A stretch of DNA of 64,000 nucleotides, from NCBI GenBank assembly GCA_037501455.1, contig CM074864.1, positions 21,942,001 to 22,006,000 on the forward strand, written 5' to 3'. Below are positions 23,114 to 35,384 of the stretch, piece by piece (position 1 is the stretch's first letter; each line of letters starts with the position of its first letter). The notes beneath the pieces are model-generated. The model was not told where the DNA came from, made no database searches, and saw nothing but the letters and a program-made list of their open reading frames with translations. The position numbers and the translations under genes are program-made. Source of the DNA: Lantana camara. Its lineage: Eukaryota; Streptophyta; Magnoliopsida; Lamiales; Verbenaceae.

Positions 23114-23924
23114 TAGACTATTTTATAAAACAGTTACATTATACATTTCATAATTCATTCATAAATTTGCATAATCTTCTAACTCATATGTGTATATGTA
23201 TATATATATATATACATATACACATATATACACATTTCATACATATCATTTCATTTTATATTATATAGTACTTGTACTTATATAATTATATAATCTATAT
23301 TACACTTGATACATACACAAATACATACATAATATATCATATAATATAATACATATATACACTACACAACCACTCCATGCACTATTCACTCTTCATATTT
23401 AACACACACACACAAACCCACACTTTCTCACAATTCTTTCTATACACACACCCCACTCGATCCAACAAGGATGAAGAAAAAAGGAGCCAATCCATCATCA
23501 TCATCATCACCATCTCCATCATCTCATTCTCTCATTTCCTCCATTCCTTTCAAGGTTGTATATATGTATATATATATGTGTGTATGAAGGTATGGAAGAG
23601 TTAGGGCTTTAATGATTTGAGTGTGGATTCTTGTTTTTAAGTATGTTAATGTATATATATATGAGAATCCTTGAATTTATTGCTCAAATACCTTGGTTGT
23701 TGAAGTATTTACTGAACTTGAGTTATATGAGGGTTTTATGAATAGTTGTGGGTGATTTCATATGTGTAAACTTATGTTATATGATGCATAATTGAAGTAT
23801 ACTGTGTACATATGTGTTATAAACATCTTGTGACTTGAATTCCTAGCTCTGATCATGCTTAGAGTGGGTTTTATTAACATTTTCGTAGCCTTCCCTGCAC
23901 ATCCCCTGCTGTCGAGTTTTTGTT

Positions 23925-24250
23925 CCCGGCTGGGAACCTTTTCAGTTCATTTTTTATCCCGGCCAGGATCCTCCTGCAGATTGCTACTCAAAACATCAAT
24001 CCCGACTGGGATAATTTCCATCCAGGCCAGGATTGAAAAATATTTTCTTTCGAATTATTGGTCCCGGCCGGGACACTTTTCAGTTCAAAATCCATCACGG
24101 CAGGGATGGCAGTACAAGCAGGTTTTGAGATAAGATGTCCCAGCCGGGATTGTTTTCTGTCCCGACCGGAATGGCCATGCAGAATTGATTCTGGGCCCCT
24201 GTCCCGGCCGGGATCCTTTTTACAGTAAAATCAATCCCGACCGGGATGGA
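23925..24250 (+). repeat. CCCGGCCGGG-type palindrome array, G2 3' LTR
   Basis: About nine imperfect copies of TCCCGGCCGGGA (for example TCCCGGCCAGGAT, TCCCGACTGGGAT, TCCCGGCCGGGAC, TCCCGACCGGGAT) are separated by AT-rich spacers of 15-45 bp. They lie between the donor-like site 23555 and the acceptor-like site 24408. The G2 5' LTR keeps only about four copies (16505-16612). Confidence 0.75.
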
Positions 24251-26278
24251 GCCCTGGGAACATGCATTGTGTAACTTAAACTCTTTTCGTTGTATAACTT
24301 GTTTACGTGGTCCGTGGGACATTAATTATGAACATGAATATTTTTATAAATTATTAACATCAATTTCGGAAGTCTCGAGTCTCAAGTACACTTGTACTTC
24401 TTGAACAGAGCTTGATTTCGTGGTTGAGGAGTAGGGTCCGTAGGCTTCTCTCTTTAATCTCTCTTGTCAAGGTGAGGTTTTAACTCTAGTTTTTAGAACC
24501 CGTAATACCTTGTGTAACTATTTTATCCAAAATGTAATAGTTATACACATACTTTTGGAAATGAGTTACTTATGCAAATGTTTTCACGAAAATATTTTAC
24601 AGAGAATTACTCATGTATTATTGGGCCCGGTATGGCATCGGGCCATCGGATAATCCATTTCATATAAAGTACCCTTTGAGAATATCTTCGCGTGACTTGG
24701 GTAGCCGGAATGCAGGATATTCTTAAGCTAGTGGTTAAACCATCGAAAGAGCTGGTAAGACTCATGATCCCCGACTTGATACGGACCAACGAGGTGGTAG
24801 GGCCTTGCAAAACCTTCCATTACCCCGGAGGAAGAAGGATGGAAAAATTATGTTTACTGTTACGATTACGATTACATTTATGATTATGAATTTGCATGAA
24901 AGCCTTATAACTTAAATTAACAATATGGGAGTAAGGAGAATTGCCATCTCGCCGTGCCACATATTATTATTACAAATTTGTAAATTAATTAATTGATATT
25001 CGTAATTCCGAGCGATACCTTTTTCTAACCTTCCTACTTGGGATCTATAAAACTTTACTCGGGGTTATGAATTGCATGTGCGTGCGCTATAATTATTTAT
25101 GCCTCTCACTCAGTCTTTCGACTGACAGCTCTACGTTGTTTTTAGCCTTTTTGTAGGTATGCTAGGCAGGGAATAAGGTCTTCGTGGAGTCTTTATTTCA
25201 GTCATAGCATGTCATAAGTCTTAGCATTTTCACACTTGTACTTTTAGATTATGTATTAATCTATTTTGGAGAATTGTTGTCAAAATTTGGGGCCGTGTAG
25301 GCTTTTGTTTGTATCACTTAAATTGTGTGTCCATGTTGGAATTTATTATGCCTTCTAATGTATTTATGCTTCCGCTTAATTGTTGCATCGTTACGTAATT
25401 TGGTTTAAGGGTAGTTATTTGTTGGGAAAAACACAGCGGAATATAAAAATTTTCCAAAAAAGCAAGATCGGACTTGCAATTTCTATTTCTAATCTTAGGG
25501 ATCAAGAACTTACAACAATCGTCGCTTTCTTGACACGTTTTGAGCCACTGTCAAACGCGCTTTATGCGGTAAAGGCAACCCCATCCCTCGAAAGTTTCTT
25601 TCTACTTCAGATTCCATAGTAGGTTTCCTCTAGAGTAATAATCCACACCGACCTAGATTCAAATCATGTTAGGGAAAGTGCTAGCGATATAACATGTGTA
25701 AAGAAAGAAACATGAAACGAGAAGAAAGAAAGCAAGAGAGTTCTCCCAAATTCTGGAAGCCATGTAGCTTGGGCGTGATCCCCTTGTTCACACGTAAGAG
25801 TGAATTTCGAACCCCTTGGCTTATTTATAGCCTAGGGTTCGAGCCCCTTAGTCTAGTTGGAATTGGATTCCAACTTTGACTTTTCTTCTATTTTCTTTCT
25901 CTCCAAGTAATAGAAGTCTTATTCAAAATAAGATATCTATTCTTTTAGAAAGAGAGTTCCTAACGAATTAGGAATATTTAATTATTCCAATAATAATTAA
26001 ATATCTTATTCCAATAATATTTATTCTAGTCAAAGTAGAATAACTAAACAACTAAATAATTAAATACTTAGGATTAATTCTCTTAATCAATTCCATGAAG
26101 GGCATTATAATTAATTGTCTAATTAATTCTAATGAGCTAAAATTAATTCTCTAATTAATTTTCTTTTGGCTTTGCAATTAATTCTCCTAATTAATTATAT
26201 CAGGGATTTATAATTAATTCTTCTAATTAATTATATTTGGGTTTTATAATTAATTCTCCAATTAATTAACATATGGTC

Positions 26279-28896
26279 TGTAACACCCGAGCGCAAGGTG
26301 TCACATCCCCCGCACCGAGACCCGACCCGAATATGAAATGAACGATCCATACCCGAGCGAAATCACCGCGAACGGGGACAAACACACACTCTAAGCTAGG
26401 CGGGCTAACCCTTAACCAAAAATAACATAAAACATTAAAGCGGAAGCAATAAACGATCATACATCATCACATGCCATCACGGCCCAAAATATGTACGCTC
26501 CACATCATTATACATATACAATGATCAAAATAAAAGTATGCAAGTGTAAGACCAAAATACAGAGCTAGAGACGAATGCAAGACCTAAGACTCGTATTCCC
26601 GCCTAGCTCCCTCAACACCTGCACAAAACAACTGAAAACCAAACGGGTTCAGTCCAAAAGGGACTGGTGGGTATAAAACAGGGCGTAAATAGAATATATG
26701 ACGGTAACTAAACAATCACATGCAAGCTATAATCCCAAGTGAGGTTTTTAAAGAATTTTCCAAGTGGGTGAATAGAAATCATCAAAAGGGATTATAACGA
26801 ATCATTAAAATTAGGTCATTAGTGGCCCGGCGAGTGGGCGTGCATTATCTCCAACCAACAACTTGTGTAAATCATTTAAACATTCATTCATTCTTTCTTT
26901 TCATGCAATCATTCTTTTGTGCACAATCATTAACATTTACACCTTCTTCCTCCGGGTTGGTGGTGGGTTTGCAAGGCCCGACCACCCATTCATTGACCAA
27001 AAGGGGTTACATGACTCCCCAGATGGCGCTCAGCGTCCATTCCTCGCTAACTCCTAACGAGGTCCGGTTACGCCGTTCATTGGTGGAACTAGTGTGAGGG
27101 ATCACCGTCGGCCCGTGCCTCCCCGGATAGCCACTCACACAAAGTCCCTGGGACCCATTCGTGCATTCGATCATTTCTCGCCAAAACGTTAGGTAGGGTT
27201 CATAAAATAAGGCTTTACGTTGAAAACATTTACTCTTTAAATTGACTCTCTATATATATATAATTTTGGTCGAAAGCTTTCACATTGAAGGTATATATAT
27301 AGGGTCTTATATCTACATAGAAGAAAAACACACCTAAAACCGCAAAAAGGAGCAAACACGAGCCCCACTGACCGGTGTCGTCTCCAACTGAATCAAAATC
27401 TGTGCAAGGAAGGTGAAGTGAGACTAAATATGACCAAATAAGACGCTCGGCAATGCAATGATCATGATGTGAATATGTAAAAGGTAAAATTATGTTCATG
27501 TGCACTATTAAGGAATTAAATCATACATTCAAGTCATTCATTCAATCATTCAATTCATTCGAACTCTTAATTCCACAATTTCAATCAAATAAATCCAAAT
27601 AATACTAAATATTCACTAAACATATATAAATGTGCAAATATGTTACATTATATAAAACATATACATATATATAATACATGTGTACAGCCATGCATGCAAC
27701 ATAAAATGCATGAAAAACAGAGGGTGACACGCCCGTGTCACCTTTATACACTAAGCCGTGACACCCCCGTGTCTGGGTACAGTGGACAATATGCATGAGA
27801 ACAGAAGGTGACACGCCCGTGTCACCATTACAAAGCAAACCGTGACACCCCCGTGTCACGGTACAGAAAACCCAGACCAACATGTACCCCCGTGTCAAGC
27901 CGAAGAAGGGAAAGTTGACACGCCCGTGTCAACTGTGCGTAGCAGAAAAAAACAGGGCAGCAACGCAACAACAACAACAACCAACCAAAACACAAATTTT
28001 CAATCAACAAATGCAATCAAAACTTGAAGAAACATGTATCCATACTTAAAGCACAATAAAATCTAACATATATACTCATATCATGCATTGATCATCAAGA
28101 TTTATCAATATCAAACCCATATACAAGTTCATCAACCAAGTCCATAAATTCCAAGACTTCAAGCATAAATTCAAGCTAAAAGCATGTATTCATGTCTCCA
28201 ACAACAAATAAGTAAATTATCCAATCCAAACCAAAACCCTAGCTTCACATATTCAATCCAAGAATTCATATAAAATCTCCATCTTACCTTGAATAAAAAA
28301 GAGATGAAAAGAGATGGAGTGAGATGATGTTGATGATGCTTGAATGATCACAAAACCCACAAAATGAAGCTTGAAAGAAGAAATCTTCACACCTTAACAA
28401 GGGAACAAGAGCAAATGTGTATGTAATGTGTTTGTATGAATGAAAGGGATGCATTTCGTGATATGCTGCTATGAAGGGGAAAAGAATTGGCCAAATTGCT
28501 ATTAAATCCTCCAAATTAGTAAGTCATGCAATTGAGTCCCCAAGCTTTTGAAATGTGATCAATTACGTCCAATGCAATTAAGTCCACAAAGTTCATGAAA
28601 TGCTCAAATAAGGTCACAACAAAATTAAATCAAGTTCAATTTATGCAATAAATATCAATTGATATGAATTCACAAAAATACTAAATATTAAATAACTTAG
28701 GATATAATAATTAACACAATCAACATATATACATATTTATATAAATATAGGTGATATTACGAACATTAAAATAAAGTAAATAACATTTAATACATTTAAA
28801 ATAAAATTAACTATATAAACACGTAAAATGATCATTTCGCGCAATTAGGTAAACAATTACGTCATACCTGTACGGCCGAATTATCGGGGTGTCACA
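26279..28896 (-). mobile_element. s3: Gypsy solo LTR
   Basis: On the minus strand it starts TGTGACACCCCGATAATTCGG (cut here after 21 would be longer) and ends GGGTGTTACA; the perfect TSD TGGTC is at 26274-26278 and 28897-28901. 2618 bp, no internal domain. Minus-strand modules in order: TGACGTAA box 28857-28864; leader ending TTCAAG|GTAAGA (exon end 28288); palindrome array 27723-27934; acceptor CTTGCACAG (ends 27400), exon-like block 27399-27334 ending TTTAG|GTGTG; hairpin 26986-26959 with GGAGGAAGAAGG; CAGTCC...GGACTG 26666-26650; TTTTGTGCAG|GTGTTG ending 26619. It lies inside s2. Confidence 0.9.
27723..27934. repeat. GTGACACGCCCGTGTCAC dyad array
   Basis: Five clear palindromes at 27723-27742 (GGTGACACGCCCGTGTCACC), 27757-27772, 27807-27826, 27842-27859 and 27913-27934, plus a half-copy near 27882-27895. 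Two core types alternate, GACACGCCCGTGTC and GACACCCCCGTGTC, giving a repeat period near 84-85 bp. The last copy changes both arms together (AGTTGACAC...GTGTCAACT). Located in the intron-like part of s3. Function unknown. Confidence 0.85.
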
Positions 28897-30484
28897 TGGT
28901 CCAATTATTCAATCGGACCACACGCCCAAACCTCTCTCACGTGCCACACGTGTACTTTACACGTATGGTCTCGTCTCAATCAACTATTTGATCTTTCCTT
29001 CAATACCCTTTGAATCTGGCATTTGTGTGTGACCCCCTTGGTTCATTTTCAGTTAGCATTGAGACTAATACGCTTTATTAGTTCACGAATCATATGACCA
29101 TAATCTAGCAACAGGTGTATGACCCCTACCCGAACAATGAATGTATATTCGAAAGAACCTTTCAGTCAATGATAGTTGTGAGGTACAATCCTCCTACCAA
29201 CCTATCTCTTGATTAAGATCTAGGGCATGAGAATAATGAGTGTCGTACTAATCTCAATCATAAAGTTAAGTTCATTTCATATCCATTTGATCTCAATCCA
29301 AGAAACTTTTTTCTTGATGTCTTGATCCACTGCCTCGGCCGAGGGTTTAGGATGGCATATGAATGACTTATGCAATAAGAGATCTTCTTGCATTAAAGAA
29401 AGTGTAGGTCCTTTGTTGATTCTCATACGCTTCCATGCACAACTTGTGCAACCCCAGTATAAGCCTTGAATTAGTTATCTAAGGTGACACCCTTTAAAGC
29501 TTATACCTAAGACTACAGAGTTAGCCCACAAAGTATCAATGGAATCTCAAGTCAAAGGATTACTTTACTCACACCATTGGCCTGTGAGATATTTCCTAAT
29601 CTGGAAGTTTCCTCTTCCTGAAGTGGAAACTTCCTTTTCCATTTAGGAATCTTCTCACGCGGGACACCTCAGTGTACTCGTTTTAATAACGAGCACCCTC
29701 ATGTATTGCGTATGCATCAGCTATGCACTTTACACCCCAAGAAACAGGATGCTCCTTCTTAAGGACAAAATCCCACGAGCAAGTCTCAATCGAGCCTAAT
29801 CAACACTCCCACTGTTTGTTGGACTCATCGACTTGGAGTGGTTTCTAATCCGGCCTTGAGTCAGAGCTTATTTTATGTGTCATTCACCTAATGACAAAGT
29901 CTCTAACAGCCTTATAGATTAGGGCAGTTCTAATACATGTGCACGAAATGAAAGCACACAAAACATGTATTGCACATAAAGAAGTGTATGCCTATGATAA
30001 TAATCAATCGTGTATTATTCAAAGATTTTCTGTGATAATAGGAAAGTCCCAAAACAGATTATGACTAATCGGCTTTTTAGGGCACTATTCCCAACATTAT
30101 TGTTGGAAAACACGAATCAGAAAGCAGCGGAATTTAAAAAATTTTCCCAACAAAAGGATCTTGAACTCGCAATCGTGTATCCAAATTCGTAAGGATAGAA
30201 AACTTACTTTTCTTTTGTTCTTTCTTGAAGCGTTTCAAGCCACCCAAGAACGCTCTTCTCGCGGCTTCATCCCCTCTCCTTGGTAAAGCTCGAATCTTCA
30301 AACTTCTAACTTGAAGTCTCTAGAGAAAGTCCACCAACTTGATCACAATCTAACTAGTAAGGATGCTAGTTCTCTAGTTAGTGTTTAGGCTTAACCTAGG
30401 GTTTTATTTTATCTTGGAGAAAGGAAGGTGTTCAACACATGAACCAAGAATTGTCAATTAGCTCTAAAGGGGAGCAAGAGCTCC

Positions 30485-30496
30485 CCTATATATAGG
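30485..30496 (-). promoter_or_regulatory. TATA box of C1 3' LTR
   Basis: CCTATATATAGG, conserved in the C1 5' LTR (38655-38666) and s1 (2231-2242). Transcription would start about 30 bp further along the minus strand; the position is inferred. Confidence 0.6.
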
Positions 30497-30837
30497 AAAG
30501 GGGAGGGGCTGCCGAAATCCTTGTCCTCATAGGTAAGGGTTTTGGTTCCTCTCTCCTATTACTTGATCTTCAAGTAATTTCCAACTTTGACTTTGAATTC
30601 AAATTCAAATCAACTTTAGGAGAGCTAAAAATATCCAAACTATTTTTGGATAATTTTATACTTTATTTATTTAAAATAAATAACTTATTTTATCTAATTA
30701 ATTAATTCGTAATTAATTAACTAGATTATTTTCTCCAAAATAAGACTTTCTTTTTAATTCAAAATTAAACCAAAGTCTATTAAATAATTAACACATTTAA
30801 TTATTTAATACATATATATATATATAATATATATATT

Positions 30838-30909
30838 CACACGTGTGTGACACGTGTCACAGTGACACGTGTCACTCACGTGAGCCACACGTGTGATTTC
30901 ACACGTGTG
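30838..30909 (-). promoter_or_regulatory. Six-fold CACGTG cluster
   Basis: Six CACGTG cores in 72 bp, each in a longer palindrome: CACACGTGTG, GTGACACGTGTCAC twice, CTCACGTGAG, CACACGTGTG twice. It lies upstream of the TATA box in element orientation, as an enhancer would. CACGTG is the known G-box/E-box core for bZIP and bHLH factors. Confidence 0.65.
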
Positions 30910-32055
30910 GAACCCTCTTGGCCCGATTAACTCGTTTAATCATTTTCAAGCCTCAACTCATGTAACCAAGTTGTTGTGTGTGACCCTCTAGGTTCTCAAT
31001 TCAATTAGCAGTGACCCTAATTAATTAATTCACTAATTAATTAATCAGTTAACAGATTAAACGACCATAGTCTAGCAACAGGTGTTTAACCCCTAGCTGA
31101 ATTGGAATGTTCGGATTCGACCGAACCTTTAAGTCATTGATTCATGTGAGATACAATCCTCCTACTTACTATCTCTCAACCAAGATCTAGGGTAAGGGAA
31201 TAATCAGAACCCTAATAATCCGGTCTTAAAGCTAAGTGCATTTCATATCCATTTGATCTCAATCCAAGAAACCCTTTTCTTGATGTCTTGATCTACTGCC
31301 TTGGCCAAGGACTCCATATGGCATATGAATGACTTACACAATAAGAGATCACCTTGCAAATGCAAGTGTAGGTCCTTTCTTGATTCTCATTCACTCTCAT
31401 GAATCACTTGTGCAGCCCCAGCATAAGCCTTGAATCAGTTGTCTAAGGCGACATCCTTTAAAGCTTATACCTAAGACCACAGAGTTAACTCATAAAGTGA
31501 CAAGGAACCTCAAGTCTAAGGATCAATTAATCACATCAATGACTCGTGAGATATTTCCTAATCTGGAAGTTTCCATTTCCTGAAATAGAAACTTCCTTTC
31601 CCATTTAGGAATGTTCTCACACGGGGCACCTCAATGAACTTACTTATTAAAGTAAGCACCCTCATGTATCACGCACGTATCAACTATACACTTTTCACCT
31701 CCATGAAACAAGGTGGTCCTTCTTAAGGGCGTGATCCCACAAGCAAGCCTTAGAGGAGTCAAGTTGACACTCCCACTGTCTGTAGGACTCATCGGCTTGG
31801 AGTATTTTAATAATCATGACTTATGTGATATAGGGCTCGTTCCATGAACCATTTCACCTAAATGGTAGAGTCCTAAAGTCATCAGGATTAGGGGAGTTCT
31901 CATACATGCACAGCTAAAGTAAACGCTTACCAAACAAGAGCATATAAAGAAGTGTTGCCTCATTTCGTTATTTCATTCAAAGATTGTCTGTGATTACAAT
32001 AAGGAAAAGCACAAAGCGGAAATACAATCGGCTTTCTAGGGCACTATTCCTAACA

Positions 32056-32067
32056 ATCTCCCACTTG
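32056..32067 (-). other. C1 polypurine tract
   Basis: On the minus strand AAGTGGGAGATT directly before TGTTAGG, the usual Copia form. Confidence 0.88.
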
Positions 32068-32071
32068 CCCG

Positions 32072-35000
32072 TCAAAGCCATTCTAAAGCTACTCTAAGTC
32101 CCATCTTCTGAAGATGACCTTGGAAAGCTTCTCGACTAAGGGGTTTAGTAAGTGGATCTGCCACGTTCTCTGCTGATGTGACCCTCTCAATTTGCACATC
32201 TCCTCTTTTGATAATATCACGGATTAGGTGATACTTCCTCGTAATGTGCTTGGTCCGTTGGTGAGATCTTGGTTCTCTTGCTTGAGCAACCGCCCCAGTG
32301 TTGTCACAAAACACAATAATGGGGTCTTTCATGCTAGGAACAACATTCAACTCTTGAATGAAGTTTCTAATCCAAACACCTTCCTTAGCTGCATCATTTG
32401 CAGCTAAGTATTCGGCCTCAGTGGTCGAATCTGCAGTGGTTGTTTGCTTGGAACTCTTCCAACTCACTGCTCCGCCGTTTAGGCAGAAAATGTATCCTGA
32501 CATTGACTTAAAATCATCTAAGTCTGATGCAAAGCTCGCATCGCTGTATCCTTCGACAGTAAGATCTTTCTGACCTCCGTAAACTAAGAATAAATCTTTA
32601 GTACTTTTCAAGTACTTAAGAATATTCTTCACGGCAGCCCAGTGACCATCTCTAGGGTCCGTTTGGAAACGACTTGTCACACTAAGTGCATAAGCCACAT
32701 CCGGTCGAGTACATAACATTGCATACATTATGCTACCTATTGCTGACGCATAAGGTGTATGAGTCATTCTCTCCTTCTCAAGGTTAGTCTTAGGGCACAT
32801 CTTCTTTGAAAGACATGTTCCTACACTCACAGGAAGGTTCTTAACCTTTGCTGACTCCATATTGAATCTCTTCAATACTTTGTCAATGTACATCGACTGT
32901 GACAGTCCTATTAACCTTCTAGATCTATCACTATAGATTTTAATTCCAAGGATATAGGACGCATCACCAAGATCTTTCATCTCGAATTGGTTCGATAACC
33001 ATAACTTAGTCACTTTCATGTCATCCTTCGAATTCCCAATAAGAAGGATGTCATCAACATAAAGTACTAAGAATTGCACTGAGGTCTCCAATTCCTTTCT
33101 ATACACACATGATTCATTCGAAATTTGGATGAAGCCAAACGCTTTGACGGATTCATCAAATCGAATGTTCCAATTCCTAGAAGCCTGTTTCAATCCATAT
33201 ATTGATCTTTGGAGTTTGCAAACCTTTTGCTCACTCCCACTGAATGTGAAACCTATGGGTTGCTCCATATAAATGTCTTTGTCAATGTCACCATTGAGAA
33301 AGGCAGTTTTCACATCCATTTGCCATATCTCATAGTCATAATATGCAGCAATGGCAAGCATGATTCGAATGGACTTTTGCATTGCAACTGGTGAAAAGGT
33401 TTCGTCAAAGTCCACGCCGGGTCTTTGAGTGAATCCTTTTGCAACCAGTCTTGCTTTGTAGGCTGCAATGCTTCCATCAACTCCAAGCTTTCTCTTAAAG
33501 ATCCATTTGCAACCTATGGGTTTTACCCCATCAGGCAAATCTACCAAGGTCCAAACTTGGTTGGAGTTCATGGAATCCATTTCGGATTTCATGGCTTCTA
33601 TCCACTGTTCAGAGTCAGAATCTGAAAGTGCCTTCTCATATGTAGAAGGATCATTATCCTTTTGAGAGATTTCATGGAAGAATCCATACCATCTCTCCGG
33701 CTGTCTAGGAGTGCGTTCAGAATGCCTTAGAGGAGGATTTACATGTGTATCGAAATTTGTGATTGGTTGTGGTTGATCAGTAGGGGACGTCTCTTCAGTG
33801 GGTGGCGTAGGGTTACTTTGTACTTCTTCTAATTCTATGATCTTGCCTTTCTTTTCTTTAAGGAATGGTTCCTCAAGAAAAGTGGCATTTCTGGAAACAA
33901 ACACCTTTTGCTCAGATTGATCATAGAAGTAGTATCTTATGGATTCCTTAGGATAACCTTCAAAGTAACATAAGTTAGAACGAGATTCTAACTTATCTCC
34001 CACTGTCCTCTTCACGTAAGCAGGACAACCCCAAATTCTTAAGTAAGAATAACTAGGGATTTTACCATGCCACATTTCATAGGGCATTTTGGGGACTGAC
34101 TTAGAGGGAACTAGATTCAGAATCTTTGCTGCACTTTCTAGGGCATAACCCCAGAAAGAAGGTGGTAAGTCAGTGAAACTCATCATGGAACGAACCATAT
34201 CAAGTAGGGTTCTATTCCTTCTCTCAGAAACTCCATTAAGCTGAGGAGTTCCCGGAGGAGTCCACTGAGAGATAATCCCATTATCTTTGAGATGATTAAG
34301 GAATTCTTCACTAAGATACTCGCCTCCTCGATCAGATCGAAGTGCTTTGATCTTGTGACCAGTTTGGTTCTCAACCTCCTTTTTAAATTCTAAGAATTTC
34401 TCAAAAGCTTCAGATTTATACTTCATTAAGTATACATAACCCTACCGACTAAAGTCATCAGTAAAGGTTATGAAATACTGATGATTGTTTCTAGTGCTTA
34501 CACTAAGCGGTCCACAAACATCAGTATGGATCAAATCCAAAACCTTAGTGGCACGTTCAACAGTTCCTTTAAAAGGGACTTTGGACATTTTTCCTTTGAG
34601 ACAAGATTCGCAAGAAGTTAACTCCTTAAGATCATTCTCAGAGAATGATCCTAAAGTGTTTATCTTGCTAATTCTGTTCTTGGAAATGTGTCCTAATCTA
34701 GCGTGCCATAAGGGAGCTGAAACTTTGTCATCTCTCTTACGCTTTGTTTCTCGTTGTATATTCATAATATTGATATTTTGAGTTAGGTAAAGTCCATTAC
34801 TTAGAGTACCGATATGAACGGAAGAGTTGTTCCGTTTGATAAATTATTTACCATTCTTAATATAAGTTTCATAACCTTCACAATCTAATATTGGAACTGA
34901 AATTATATTACGAATAATGCTCGGTACATAAAGGACTTTATTTAAGACTAACTCAAAACTACCTAAATCTAATCTAATTGTGCCTAAAGCTCGAGCTTCA

Positions 35001-35383
35001 ATGTTAGATCCATCACCGATCTTCAAGACACATTCTCCTTCTTTGAGTTGTTGGACTTCACTTAGCATCTGTACATCATTACAGATATGAGTTCCACAAC
35101 CGGTATCAAGTACCCAAGAACTAGAATTAATAGAAAGATTTATTTTAATGAGAAAGATACCTTTCTTTAGAGTAGCCTTGTACTCTGGGCAGTTTCTCCT
35201 CCAATGTCCCGCTTTGCCACAATGGAAGCAAACATCCTCTTTCTGATCACGCTTCTTCTTTTGGGCCTTTCCCTTCGAAATGCCACCAGTGGGCCTAAGG
35301 GGTTTCTTCTTCTTCTTTTGGGCTTTCTTGCCCTTACCTTTAGAAGGCCCAGAAGAGGAAGATGGAGCATTCACCATCAAAAC
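32072..35383 (-). pseudogene. pol: C1 gag C-terminus-protease-integrase-RT-RNase H
   Basis: In minus-strand order: basic linker, zinc knuckle CFHCGKAGHWRRNC, protease VLDTGCGTHIC, GAG-pre-integrase (LWHARLGHIS...CESCLKGKM), integrase core with D (HTDVCGPL), D (RSDRGGEY) and E (SERRNRTLL), RT (KARLVAKGFTQRPGVDF..., YVDDILL), RNase H (YSDASFASD...TTEAEYLAANDA, then KHITRKYHLIRD). Two in-frame stops only: TAA at 34846-34844 and TAG at 34444-34442 (a Tyr position in FSRYGYVYL of relatives). The largest open piece, 34426-32072, covers most of integrase plus all RT and RNase H. No env-like frame follows. Confidence 0.93.
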
Positions 35384-35384
35384 C

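Larger units (their letters stand above)
22831..25419 (+). repeat. G2 3' LTR, first segment
   Basis: It starts TGTGACGCCCCATG and is cut at 25419 by s2; the end is at 40315-40426. ACACGTGT 22870-22877; (TA)n and (TG)n runs near 23065-23113; donor-like TTTCAAG|GTTG at 23554/23555; a larger CCCGGCCGGG palindrome array at about 23925-24250 (the 5' LTR has fewer); acceptor-like TTGAACAG ending 24408; exon-like block 24409-24471 ending AAG|GTGAGG; weakened hairpin near 24793-24820; CAGTC-TTTC-GACTG at 25111-25124. Confidence 0.9.
25420..30096 (-). mobile_element. s2: Copia-type solo LTR, split by s3
   Basis: TGTTGGGAAAAAC to CCCAACA with target-site duplication TTATT (25415-25419; the other copy at 30097-30101 and again after C1 at 40311-40315). 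Without s3 it is about 2054 bp. It shares blocks with the C1 LTR (GCAGCGGAAT.., 'cctatctcttgattaagatctaggg', 'taagagatc') but is clearly a different, older family. Element orientation minus by similarity to C1. A TATAAATA box lies on the minus strand at 25822-25829. No internal region, so a solo LTR. Confidence 0.88.
30101..32055 (-). repeat. C1 3' LTR
   Basis: 1955 bp; in element orientation TGTTAGGAATAG to TTTTCCAACA. In that orientation a CACGTG cluster (30909-30838) is followed by a long TATA-rich tract (30830-30810) and then by the palindromic TATA box CCTATATATAGG (30496-30485), flanked by GGGGAGC/GAGCTCCCC. No coding frame. Confidence 0.95.

Noticed and set aside
27723..27934. Evenly spaced palindromic repeats resembling a CRISPR array
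   Set aside because: Spacing and spacer length are irregular, two repeat types alternate, the array is inside a plant LTR, and no cas genes are near. The same applies to 44522-44797.
25420..30096. A complete element bounded by TGTTGGG and CCCAACA
   Set aside because: The interior contains only one LTR plus the separate minus-strand s3 with its own TSD; there is no primer site, gag or pol.
32072..32100. Possible env-like gene after C1 pol
   Set aside because: Pol ends at 32072 and the polypurine tract follows at once; there is no room for another gene.
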